Of a stretch of DNA of 64,000 nucleotides, positions 9,263 to 17,102 are shown in pieces. The notes under the pieces were generated by a model. That model was not told where the DNA came from, searched no databases, and worked only from the letters and a program-made list of their open reading frames with translations. The position numbers and the translations under genes are program-made. The stretch comes from M3007 sp031425035 (GTDB taxonomy: Bacteria; Bacteroidota; Bacteroidia; Chitinophagales; Saprospiraceae): NCBI GenBank assembly GCA_031425035.1, contig JANPIN010000052.1:1-64000 (forward strand), read 5' to 3'. Each line of letters starts with the position of its first letter. The stretch's first letter is position 1.

Positions 9263-10231
9263 ATGACAAATGCCTATTTATCCGCCATTGGCATGGCCGT
9301 TCCTGCAAAGAAAATTGACAATCATTTTTTTGAGTCGCTCATTGAAACCACCGATGAATGGATCGTAACACGCACCGGTATTCAAACGCGTTACCATACG
9401 GAAGTGGATGAATTTACCAGCAGCCTCTGCATCCGTGCCGTAGAAGACCTGGCCGCTCACTACGACGGTACGCTGTCCGACGTGGATATGATCATTGTTT
9501 CCACCGTCTCCCCGGATCAGCCGATGCCGAGTATGGCCTGCCGGGTACAGTTCCTGCTGAACATGCCGCTGGCCGGGGCCTTCGATCTTTCGGCAGCCTG
9601 CGCGGGGTTTTCCTACGGCGTGGTGCTGGCGAAAGGGCTCATTGCCGCCGGTACCCACCGGAAAGTGCTGGTTATAGGCGCGGAAACCCTGTCGAAAGTG
9701 ACGGATTTCGAAGACCGCAGTTCCTGCTTTTTATTCGGTGACGGCGCGGGTGCGGTGCTCATTGAAGCTGCTGCAACCGGCAATATCGGCGCCTGCGTGA
9801 CGGGCGCTAACGGCGAAGGCGGCAGCGATTTGTACATGTCCGGACTCGCCGAAACGCTGGACGGACTGCCGATCAAACGCAACCGCACGATTGTGCAGAA
9901 TGGTCGCAAAGTGTTCAAGTGGGCCGTGAATACGGTGAGCGCACAGGTCAGGATATTGGCCGAAAAGAACAACCTCACGCTGGATCAGATCGACTGGCTG
10001 GTGCCGCATAGCGCCAACCTGCGTATTCTGGAAGCCATAAGCAAGGAGCTGAATTTTCCGATGGAAAAAGTGCTGGAAAGCATTGTCGAATTCGGCAATA
10101 CGTCTTCCGCCACCATTCCGATTGCGTTGTGTAATGCCGTACGTTCGGGGAAGGTCAAAAAAGGGGATAAAATCCTGTTCATCGGGTTTGGCGGCGGCCT
10201 GGTGTACGCGGGAGCGATGATCGAGTGGTAG
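9263..10231 (+). CDS. fabH: 3-oxoacyl-ACP synthase III (beta-ketoacyl-ACP synthase III)
   Basis: A 322-residue thiolase-fold enzyme, the usual length of KAS III, which condenses acetyl-CoA or a branched acyl-CoA with malonyl-ACP to start fatty-acid synthesis. The catalytic triad is intact: Cys113 in DLSAACAGFSYG, His249 in VPHSANLRI and Asn279 in EFGNTSSATIP. The C-terminal GFGGGLVYAGA motif is also typical. It lies alone, between a DUF2520 gene and a convergent glycosyltransferase, not in a fab operon. Bacteroidota often carry several FabH paralogues outside the fab cluster, so a specialised starter-unit role is possible. Function at the level of reaction type is secure. Confidence 0.93.
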   Translation: MTNAYLSAIGMAVPAKKIDNHFFESLIETTDEWIVTRTGIQTRYHTEVDEFTSSLCIRAVEDLAAHYDGTLSDVDMIIVSTVSPDQPMPSMACRVQFLLNMPLAGAFDLSAACAGFSYGVVLAKGLIAAGTHRKVLVIGAETLSKVTDFEDRSSCFLFGDGAGAVLIEAAATGNIGACVTGANGEGGSDLYMSGLAETLDGLPIKRNRTIVQNGRKVFKWAVNTVSAQVRILAEKNNLTLDQIDWLVPHSANLRILEAISKELNFPMEKVLESIVEFGNTSSATIPIALCNAVRSGKVKKGDKILFIGFGGGLVYAGAMIEW

Positions 10232-10273
10232 GGTTGGTTATTGGGAATTGGTTACTGGGTTCGAGTTGGGTTA

Positions 10274-11374
10274 TTATACTCTTTCCCACACCTCCAGAAG
10301 CACCTTTTCATCCGCCTCCCAGTTCCATACCAGACGGGCCTGCGCGCAACCGGATTGCAAACGGGTAAATAGATCTGCGTCATTTTGTAACTGCCCGATA
10401 GCCGTGGCCACCGTCTGTGGTGTCAGGTCGTTCAGCAATAAAGCTACTTCAAGCTGTGCGTTCAGAGCGCTGTACTCCGGGAAATTCATGGTGATGAGCG
10501 GTACCTGCGCCTGCACGTAATCGAAGAACTTGTTGGCCAGGGAGTAATAATACGACTGACCTCGGTTCTCCAGCAAATTCAAACCTGCCCAGGCCTGTTC
10601 CGTCAGTATTTTCAATTCTTCCGGCTGCACAAAACCCAGGAAACGCACTTTCGTTTGTAGATGCTGTTCCACTACCATCTGGCGCAGGGCAGCCGACAAA
10701 TCGCCTTCTCCCGCCAGCCAGAGTTGCACGTGCTCGATCTGCTGCATGGCAGTTATGGCGGCTTCGAGTCCACGTCCGGCATTGAGGGCACCCTGGTAGA
10801 GGAGGATGGGTTTGGCTTCCCTGCTCCTCTTTACGGAAGAATTGGAAATAACTACCGGCGTATTCCGCACCACCGCAAATTCCAGCCCGTATTTATCCGT
10901 GAAAATGCCCGCCAACGCCGGCCCCACCGTATAAGCGTGTTTATAAAACGGCAGGCAGCAGCGGGCCATACCAGCCCAAAAAGCTTTCACCAGCGGACGG
11001 TGGACCACCTCCGGAACTTCCGTAAAATACTCATGGGCATCGAAGACCCGCTTTTTACGCCGGATCAGCGTAGCCACACAACCGGCAGCCAGCGTATCCA
11101 GATCGATGGAGCACACCGCATCGTAGCGGGCCGTCAGCAGGTAAAAAAAGAGGCGCAGGTTGTATTCGGCATAAAAAGCAAATCCCCGGTGAAAGCGGCA
11201 GCGCAGGCGTTTTTGACTAAATGGCCGCAGCGCCAGCGGCAGGGATTGCGGCAGTTCCCGGCCCACCAATTGCACCTTATAGCCATGCGCCGCCAGGGAA
11301 CTGCAAATGCGCTGCATCCGCTGGTCGTAGGTCAGGTCGTTGGTAATGGTACAGATGATGTTCATCGCGCTCAT
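10274..11374 (-). CDS. GT4-family glycosyltransferase
   Basis: The frame extends further upstream, but the family N-terminus is MNIICTITNDLTYDQRMQRI. The ATG at 11374 (MSAMNII) overlaps the stop of the preceding maf gene as ATGA, which indicates translational coupling; this gives 366 residues. GT-B fold: the N-terminal half contains DAHEYF after the acceptor domain. The C-terminal donor-binding half contains LLYQGALNAGRGLEAAI, LAGEGDL, VRFLGFVQPEEL and LANKFFDYVQAQVPLI. Members transfer sugars from NDP-sugars to lipids or polysaccharides; donor and acceptor are not known here. It is the last gene of a minus-strand run that includes maf and the UbiA prenyltransferase. Confidence 0.85.
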   Translation of the reverse strand: MSAMNIICTITNDLTYDQRMQRICSSLAAHGYKVQLVGRELPQSLPLALRPFSQKRLRCRFHRGFAFYAEYNLRLFFYLLTARYDAVCSIDLDTLAAGCVATLIRRKKRVFDAHEYFTEVPEVVHRPLVKAFWAGMARCCLPFYKHAYTVGPALAGIFTDKYGLEFAVVRNTPVVISNSSVKRSREAKPILLYQGALNAGRGLEAAITAMQQIEHVQLWLAGEGDLSAALRQMVVEQHLQTKVRFLGFVQPEELKILTEQAWAGLNLLENRGQSYYYSLANKFFDYVQAQVPLITMNFPEYSALNAQLEVALLLNDLTPQTVATAIGQLQNDADLFTRLQSGCAQARLVWNWEADEKVLLEVWERV

Positions 11375-11937
11375 TCTCCGAATTTCGCCAGTTCCTGGTA
11401 CACCAGGTCGACCGGCAGCCCCATCACGTTCTGGAAAGTACCTTCGATGCGCGTGATCTTGCAGTGGCCGATCCAGTCCTGCGCGCCGTACGAACCGGCT
11501 TTGTCGAAGGGCTGGCAGGTGCGGATGTAATAGTCTATTTCGGCGTCGCTCAGTTCGGCAAACCATACCTTGGTCACGCCGGCAAAGGTGGAAACGCGTT
11601 TCTTCGCCAGCAGACTCACCCCGGTGATGACGGTATGCTGCCGTCCGGAGAGCAGCCGGATCATGCGAAAAGCATCGGCGTAGTCGTCGGGTTTGTTGTA
11701 AATTTGGTTGTCGAGAATGACCACCGAATCGGCGCCCAGCACGATCTCTCGATCCTGAATGAGATGCGCTGCGGCCCGGGCTTTACGTTCGGCCAGCCAG
11801 GGCGCTACCTCTTCCACGGGCATGGCGGCCGGAAAACTTTCGTCCATATCGAAGGCCTGGACGGTAAATTCAAAACCGGCTTCGCGCAGGAGTTGGCTGC
11901 GGCGCGGACTTTTGGAAGCAAGGATAAGGGGGCGCAT
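11371..11937 (-). CDS. maf: Maf family nucleoside-triphosphate pyrophosphatase
   Basis: ATG at 11937 is preferred because the family begins M-x-x-LILASKSPRR; the longer frame to 11985 adds an unrelated N-terminus overlapping the upstream gene. The protein has 188 residues. SKSPRR near residue 10, AERKA near 50 and GADSVVILD near 70 are the Maf signature residues for NTP binding and catalysis. These enzymes hydrolyse dTTP, UTP and modified nucleotides to monophosphates, a house-cleaning role that also restrains septum formation. It lies 37 bp after the UbiA gene, and its stop overlaps the start of the glycosyltransferase gene. Confidence 0.93.
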   Translation of the reverse strand: MRPLILASKSPRRSQLLREAGFEFTVQAFDMDESFPAAMPVEEVAPWLAERKARAAAHLIQDREIVLGADSVVILDNQIYNKPDDYADAFRMIRLLSGRQHTVITGVSLLAKKRVSTFAGVTKVWFAELSDAEIDYYIRTCQPFDKAGSYGAQDWIGHCKITRIEGTFQNVMGLPVDLVYQELAKFGE

Positions 11938-11974
11938 GGAGAATAAGTAGGGTGATAATGTGAAGAGGGGACGT

Positions 11975-12973
11975 TTAATTACCAACCATTTTCAGAATAG
12001 GCATCGCTTCCAGTGCCTCGATCGGATTGTCCGGCCAGGACTGCAGCAATAACAGCAGACCCGTCAACATGATCAGTTTGATCCAGCCGCTGGCACGGCT
12101 AAAATCGCGTTTGGTTTCCGCCCGGTAAATGTGGTAGGTCGTAAATAGCGCCGGTAGCAACAGCAACAAACCGCCAGCTACAATTTGCCAATGAGGAGTG
12201 CCCGTTTGGCTCCAGAAATAGAGTAGAATGCCGGTCAGGATGCTGAGCGTAAGCCCCGTAAATCCGGCGGGTTTTTTCGCGAAGCGCGGCCCTTTGACCA
12301 CCGCCAGGGTAGCGCAACCACACGCGGCATCGCCCTGAAAATCTTCCAGGTCTTTGACCTGCTCGCGCAGCAAATTCGTTAAAAAGGCAAATAGGCCGTA
12401 CATCCACACCAGCCCCACGGCTTGCTGTATGGCTTCGGGCTGCTGAAAGGAAGACAGCCAGATGGGCCGCTCTTCCGGAAACAACAGCATAATGGGCACT
12501 ACCCCACAGAGGAAGGACACCAGTAAATTACCCAGTATAGCGGTGCATTTTAACTGCCAGGCGTACAAAAACAACAGGAAGGATACGCCCGGATAGACCC
12601 ACAGGGGCCAGCGCGTGGCCGGTTTCAACTCCGCATCGATGGTGAAAGCAAGGTAGTGGATCGCGGCCACCAGACCGCCATACAGCACCAGCGCGATCCA
12701 GGCGGGTAAATAACGGCCCCAGATCACCCGATTGGGCTTGTTCACCAGGTCCATGTCGCGGTCGTAATAGTCGTTGAGCACGTAGCCGGCCAGCGTCGTG
12801 AGCACCGTGGCAAGCGCAATGTAACCGAAGGTCCGCTCCGTCAGCACCGGCATGCCGCCCGCCCGCAGGATCGCCGGCCGCAGTGCGAACCAGTACGGCA
12901 CGAACTGGGTCAGAAAAACGATGGCCAGATTGGGCAATCGCAGGAGCCGGATGAAAGCCAGGAACAGATGCAC
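11975..12973 (-). CDS. UbiA-family prenyltransferase
   Basis: A 332-residue integral membrane protein with about nine hydrophobic helices. The first Asp-rich motif is NDYYDRDMDLVNKPNRVI near residues 67-85 (the UbiA NxxxDxxxD signature); the second is DLEDFQGDAACG near 210. Both bind Mg2+ and prenyl diphosphate. In Bacteroidota such proteins attach isoprenoid chains to aromatic rings (menaquinone, heme) or to glycerol phosphate. The KPNR and DFxGD pattern fits the branch annotated as geranylgeranylglycerol-phosphate geranylgeranyltransferase-like or as generic UbiA. It is not beside menaquinone or heme genes, so the substrate is open. It is probably co-transcribed with maf downstream. Confidence 0.88.
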   Translation of the reverse strand: MHLFLAFIRLLRLPNLAIVFLTQFVPYWFALRPAILRAGGMPVLTERTFGYIALATVLTTLAGYVLNDYYDRDMDLVNKPNRVIWGRYLPAWIALVLYGGLVAAIHYLAFTIDAELKPATRWPLWVYPGVSFLLFLYAWQLKCTAILGNLLVSFLCGVVPIMLLFPEERPIWLSSFQQPEAIQQAVGLVWMYGLFAFLTNLLREQVKDLEDFQGDAACGCATLAVVKGPRFAKKPAGFTGLTLSILTGILLYFWSQTGTPHWQIVAGGLLLLLPALFTTYHIYRAETKRDFSRASGWIKLIMLTGLLLLLQSWPDNPIEALEAMPILKMVGN

Positions 12974-13079
12974 GCGTGGGGGATTGGAATGAAAACCGGC
13001 TTGAATGTAGGCAGGAATTTTGAACTGGCAAACACTGCTTCCCGTATTCCGGATCAGGCGGCGGCTTCGGGCCGGATTT

Positions 13080-13937
13080 TTATAATTTGATTACCATCCC
13101 AACCGTCGCCCGGAACAACAAACTGGTATTGCGCCCGCCCAAAATATAGCCGGTACTTACATAAAAACCCGTGCGCTCGTTTTCCGAGTAATACGCGGTG
13201 CCGCCTATCTGGCGAATGGATACGCCATAGCTTTGCGGTAAATCCAATACTTCCGGTTGGTAGTCGGCGCCACCGGCGGTATGCTGGTATTCCAGCCAGG
13301 CATCCAGGTAGTAGTGCCGGGCAGGCAAACCAATTTTGAACAAAAAAGTCGAGAAATCGGGCGGCTGTACCGGTTGGTAATCCGGACGGACCCGGCGGAC
13401 CGCCGAAATATCGTCCGCCGCGAGTTGGTCCAACCGCCAGTTATAACCACCGGTCAGGTTGAAGAATAAACCCAATGGCGTTGTCCATTGTACGATCAGG
13501 CGGCCGGGAACAACCACCGCTTTTTGCCCCAGGGCGCCGGTTGCGGTGGGTTGGTAATTCGCGATCGGGAACGTAGCTCCGGAAGCAAGTATAAAACTCA
13601 CGGAGCCCGCCGTTCCCGTTTCCAGTACAAAAGGGCGGTATTTTACAAACAAACCGCCATCCTGCAAGCCGCTGCGTTGATCCGTAAACACGTAGGCCGC
13701 GGTACCGACCAGGTCCAGTTGGTCGGTGAGCCCATAGGTGCCAAAAAGTCCCAGCAGGCTCCCGCTGTATCCCACCGGATAAACCTGTCCGTTGGCGCCG
13801 GCAATCGAATTCGCGGAATTAAAGGAAAAGGAAGGCGCCAGATCGAGATGACCGCTGCCTTTCATAAAACCGTCCAATGGTCCCTGGGCGGAGGCACCGA
13901 TGGGTATGAGGAGCAGGAAGAAAAGTAGATAGGGCAT
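13080..13937 (-). CDS. putative outer-membrane beta-barrel protein
   Basis: A 285-residue exported protein. MPYLLFFLLLIPIGASAQ is a signal peptide. The mature part is a series of alternating amphipathic strands rich in Gly and aromatic residues (for example SGSLLGLFGTYGLTDQLDLV and GLFFNLTGGYNWRLDQL), ending in FRATVGMVIKL. This is a beta-barrel with no recognisable catalytic motif. It starts 18 bp after the end of the E2 gene, so the two are likely co-transcribed, though a functional link is not obvious. I do not recognise a named family beyond generic Bacteroidota outer-membrane barrels. Confidence 0.75.
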   Translation of the reverse strand: MPYLLFFLLLIPIGASAQGPLDGFMKGSGHLDLAPSFSFNSANSIAGANGQVYPVGYSGSLLGLFGTYGLTDQLDLVGTAAYVFTDQRSGLQDGGLFVKYRPFVLETGTAGSVSFILASGATFPIANYQPTATGALGQKAVVVPGRLIVQWTTPLGLFFNLTGGYNWRLDQLAADDISAVRRVRPDYQPVQPPDFSTFLFKIGLPARHYYLDAWLEYQHTAGGADYQPEVLDLPQSYGVSIRQIGGTAYYSENERTGFYVSTGYILGGRNTSLLFRATVGMVIKL

Positions 13938-13955
13938 GATAAGCAGTCTAACTAC

Positions 13956-15308
13956 CTACAAATCCAGCAACAGCGTCATCGGATCTTCCAGCAGGTTTTT
14001 TACTTTTACCAGGAAGGTCACCGACGTGGAACCGTCGATCACGCGGTGGTCGTAGCTCAGGGCCAGGTACATCATCGGACGGATCTTGATCTCGCCATTC
14101 ACCACCATCGGGCGGTCTTTAATGGCGTGCATGCCCAGGATCGCGCTTTGCGGCTCATTAATGATGGGCGTACTCATCAAACTGCCGAACACGCCGCCAT
14201 TGGTGATGGTAAACGTACCGCCGGACATTTCCTCCATAGACAGTTTGCCGTCGCGGGCTTTTACCGCCAGTTCTTTGAGTTTGAACTCGATGTCGCTGAA
14301 TTTCAGGCTCTCCACGTTGCGGATCGGCGGCACCACCAGGCCGTTCGGCGTACTGATGGCGAAACTAATGTCCGCAAAGTCGTGGAAAATGATGTCGTCG
14401 CCGTCGAGCCGCGCATTCACGTCGGGCATTTCCAGCAGCGTTTTGGCGCAGGCCTTGGCGAAAATGGACATAAAGCCCAGTTTAATGCCGTATTTCTTGA
14501 CAAAAATTTCCTGGTACTTTTCGCGCAGTTCCATCACCGCAGTCATATCCACCTCGTTGAAAGTAGTCAGCATGGCGGTATTATTCTTCGCGCTCACCAG
14601 TCGTTTAGCGATGGTCCGGCGCATCCGGCTGAGGCGTTCGCGGCGTTCGTTGCGGCTGAATGCCTGGCTCGGTTCGGCGGCTTTCGGCGCGGCCGGGGCA
14701 CTCACCGCAGGAGCAGCCGGCGTTGGTGGGGGAGGGGGCGTTTGTGCCTTATTCTCGACTGCCTTCTGGGCATCGTCTTTGGTAATGCGGCCATCGCGGC
14801 CGGTGCCGGCGACATCGGTGGCCGGCAAATTGCCTTCGTCCAGAATTTTGGAAGCGGCCGGCGAGGGCGAACCCTTGGCATAACTATCGCTGCCGCCTTC
14901 CTCGGGAACAGCCGGGCGCGTGGTGGCTTCTATTTTCACTTCACTGCCGGGTGTAGCGGGTGGTACCGGCGGCGGGGGCGGCACTACTGCTTTTCCACCT
15001 TCGCCGGGATCGGAAAGGGTGGTGGCCGGAGCCGCTACATTGGCCGTGGCGGCCGGTGCAGCACCCTTATTATCCGTATCAATTTTAGCGTAAATGGCGC
15101 CCACTTCGAGGTCTTCCCCTTCTTTGGCCACCCAGGTCAGTGTACCGGCCGAATCAGCGGAAAGTTCCTGATTGGCTTTTTCCGTTTCTATTTCACAGAG
15201 CGGAGCATCCATGGGTACTGCGGAGCCGTTGGGTTGTAACCACTTGGAAAAGGTGACACTGGAAATAGATTCACCCAGATTGGGGATTTTGAGTTCGATG
15301 ACCGGCAT
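13956..15308 (-). CDS. odhB: 2-oxoglutarate dehydrogenase complex E2 (dihydrolipoyl succinyltransferase)
   Basis: A 450-residue enzyme that moves the succinyl group from E1-bound thiamine to CoA in the TCA cycle. Domain order: lipoyl domain (1-78) with the lipoylated Lys44 in EIETEKANQ; an Ala/Pro/Gly linker; the E3-binding domain (about 147-185, SPAASKILDEGNLPATDV and GRDGRITKDD); a second Ala/Pro linker; and the catalytic core (about 215-450) ending with SYDHRVIDGS, where His421 and Asp425 are catalytic. The core sequence NTAMLTTFNEVDM and the short C-terminal ...LLLDL favour succinyl over acetyl specificity. The E1 and E3 genes are not in the window, so this is a stand-alone E2 gene. An outer-membrane barrel gene follows 18 bp downstream. 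Confidence 0.92.
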   Translation of the reverse strand: MPVIELKIPNLGESISSVTFSKWLQPNGSAVPMDAPLCEIETEKANQELSADSAGTLTWVAKEGEDLEVGAIYAKIDTDNKGAAPAATANVAAPATTLSDPGEGGKAVVPPPPPVPPATPGSEVKIEATTRPAVPEEGGSDSYAKGSPSPAASKILDEGNLPATDVAGTGRDGRITKDDAQKAVENKAQTPPPPPTPAAPAVSAPAAPKAAEPSQAFSRNERRERLSRMRRTIAKRLVSAKNNTAMLTTFNEVDMTAVMELREKYQEIFVKKYGIKLGFMSIFAKACAKTLLEMPDVNARLDGDDIIFHDFADISFAISTPNGLVVPPIRNVESLKFSDIEFKLKELAVKARDGKLSMEEMSGGTFTITNGGVFGSLMSTPIINEPQSAILGMHAIKDRPMVVNGEIKIRPMMYLALSYDHRVIDGSTSVTFLVKVKNLLEDPMTLLLDL

Positions 15309-15380
15309 TTTGATGAATTAAGGCGTAAAAAATGGACAAAACAACTTGGCGGCGCGCAGACCAGCTTTGGAAAAGTCCGG

Positions 15381-15388
15381 CAAAAGTA
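15381..15388 (-). promoter_or_regulatory. candidate -7 element for odhB
   Basis: On the minus strand TACTTTTG matches TAnnTTTG exactly, about 73 bp upstream of the odhB start. The corresponding -33 region is only T-rich. Confidence 0.4.
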
Positions 15389-15474
15389 GATTTTTCTTTA
15401 GAAAAACATGGGTGCACCGACCCGGGAAAATGAACAGTATTCCCCTGGAAAAGTTGGGTGGGTCAGCGGCCGGG

Positions 15475-16389
15475 TTACTTTAAACCGCGATAAGCGTACC
15501 GCAGTACGACGGCGTCACTGCCCTTGCCTTCGCTGCTGATATAGAGGTTGCCGGCAGCATCAAAACAAATTCCTTCCGGCTGCGGCAGGGAACTTTTTTC
15601 CAGTCGCATGGCGTAGCGGATCTTTCCCGATGCGTGGTCCAGGATCACCAGCCGTTTCAAGGCCGTAGAAACTACATAAATATCATGCGAAAAGGGATGA
15701 ACGGCCACCGCGGAGGAGCTGAAAAAATGCTCGGCTTTATCCTCGTCATTATAAGGAATCAGCGCGTTCACCTCCTGTGGATTGATGGTGTACACCGGTT
15801 CGGTGTTCAGCTGGTTGGTGCGCAGATCGAAGGCAAAAATCCGGCGGGGGGCGTCCTTTTCGGGATCTTCCTTACAGGCAATAAGCAGCGCCTGCCGGCC
15901 CGCATCGTAGCCCAGGCCTTCGAGGTCATTATCCTTGGACAGGCTACCCAGCTGGAATTCCTGCACCTGTGGCGGGTCCTTTTGCCAGTTGCTTATTTTA
16001 AAAAGTACGCCGTCGCTTTTCAGGCAGAAAATGTCTTTGCCAACCATTTCAGCGCCTTCGAAATCGCCTTTTTCCCGGAATAGCACCCGTTTGGTGATGG
16101 CGCCTTCCTGCTGAAAATCCAGGAACAGCGCCTCGCCGCGCTCATCGGAGACGGCCAGGAAAATGTTGGGGTCATCGGTCGGGCTGAGGGCGGAAATTTC
16201 TTTCAGGTCGTCACTCGCCAGGCGCAGGCTGCGGGTAGGCGCCAGCAGATCGTAGGGTAACGAATCGGACGCAGTGGTACTAGCCGGCTGCCGGACATTC
16301 GTTGGAATGTTTGGCTGGCATTGGGCACTGAGCAGAAGCATAGCGCCGATGCCGCTTAAGGCGATCGAGTAAAAATGGGATAAAAACAT
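15475..16389 (-). CDS. SdiA-regulated/YjiK-like beta-propeller protein
   Basis: A 304-residue exported protein. The N-terminus (MFLSHFYSIALSGIGAMLLLSAQCQ) is a signal peptide; the Cys is preceded by Gln, so it is not a good lipobox. The mature part carries the repeated features of the SdiA-regulated domain (PF06977): KEISALSPTDDPNIFLAVSDE, GDFEGAEMVGKDIFCL, KDNDLEGLGYDAG and PQPEGICFDAAGNLYISSE. Such six-bladed propellers are found in YjiK-type proteins of unknown biochemical role and near phytase-like esterases. It sits 39 bp after the HAD phosphatase gene on the same strand, so the two may be an operon. Function unknown. Confidence 0.8.
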   Translation of the reverse strand: MFLSHFYSIALSGIGAMLLLSAQCQPNIPTNVRQPASTTASDSLPYDLLAPTRSLRLASDDLKEISALSPTDDPNIFLAVSDERGEALFLDFQQEGAITKRVLFREKGDFEGAEMVGKDIFCLKSDGVLFKISNWQKDPPQVQEFQLGSLSKDNDLEGLGYDAGRQALLIACKEDPEKDAPRRIFAFDLRTNQLNTEPVYTINPQEVNALIPYNDEDKAEHFFSSSAVAVHPFSHDIYVVSTALKRLVILDHASGKIRYAMRLEKSSLPQPEGICFDAAGNLYISSEGKGSDAVVLRYAYRGLK

Positions 16390-16428
16390 GCCCGCAAAGA
16401 ACGTAGCTTTTAGCGGCTGTCGTGCAAT

Positions 16429-16869
16429 TTATTCCGAAAAAACCTCGATTTCGTGTGTTTTTACCACTAAGTCGGTAAATTTTCCCTTGAAACGGGTCGC
16501 CCGTACAATGTGATTATCAATCCAGTGGTAGTTGCCGCCACGGGGTTTGCCGAACAAAATGCCGTGGTATTTAAAACCATGTAAATGCAGCCATTTCTCG
16601 GTCACCTCCCGGTGCGCCTCCGTACGACTGGTGAAAAAATAGACCACATGGCCTTCTTCATACCATTTATTCAGCATTTCCAGGGCATCCGGGTAGGGTA
16701 GAACGGTCAACATACGCTCCGGCTCTTCATTCGGAACATCGTCGCAGACTGTACCGTCGATGTCGATCAGGAAGTTACGAATATGCTTCGGTAACACCGG
16801 GCTGATACGTTCTCCCTTCTCGTTGAAAATCTCCTGCAGCCCTGCTTCTGTTTGCTCTTGATGGATCAT
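16429..16869 (-). CDS. HAD-superfamily phosphatase-like protein
   Basis: ATG at 16869 gives 146 residues starting MIHQEQTEAG; the frame extends 21 codons further, but that part is unrelated sequence. HAD motif I is DIDGT (nucleophile Asp36 and acid Asp38), motif II is FFTSRTEAH, and GKPRGGNYHWIDN supplies the Lys and a distal Asp. The protein is cap-less and short. Close relatives in Bacteroidota are often labelled phosphoheptose isomerase by transfer error; the motifs support a phosphatase instead. The substrate is unknown. The gene is divergent from the M16 peptidase gene across a 233-bp gap. Confidence 0.8.
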   Translation of the reverse strand: MIHQEQTEAGLQEIFNEKGERISPVLPKHIRNFLIDIDGTVCDDVPNEEPERMLTVLPYPDALEMLNKWYEEGHVVYFFTSRTEAHREVTEKWLHLHGFKYHGILFGKPRGGNYHWIDNHIVRATRFKGKFTDLVVKTHEIEVFSE

Positions 16870-17102
16870 AGTTGGTGTATATTTTACGCGAAGGTAAGGT
16901 AAAGCAACCTTCCATGCCGCGTTACAGGACAATTTTGGTTAAAACTTTTGGCGCAACGCCCGCTTTTTGTTGGTCATTAAGTGACCAATCAGGTCATAAA
17001 TGGTGCCAACTGCCGTAAACAATCCAACGATGGCCGCACATTCCTTATTTTCGGCGCTTCATTTCTCCCATCCTTACCACTCATTAATAAAATGTTATTT
17101 AC

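Noticed and set aside
9076..9318. 80-residue ORF before fabH
   Set aside because: It overlaps the fabH start in another frame, with no domain and composition unlike a gene; the region is intergenic.
10661..11530. 289-residue plus-strand ORF over the GT4 and maf genes
   Set aside because: It is an antisense shadow; the two minus-strand genes have full family motifs and ATGA coupling.
14046..15239. 397-residue plus-strand ORF over odhB
   Set aside because: Histidine/glycine-rich translation is the antisense of the E2 gene; all E2 motifs are intact on the other strand.
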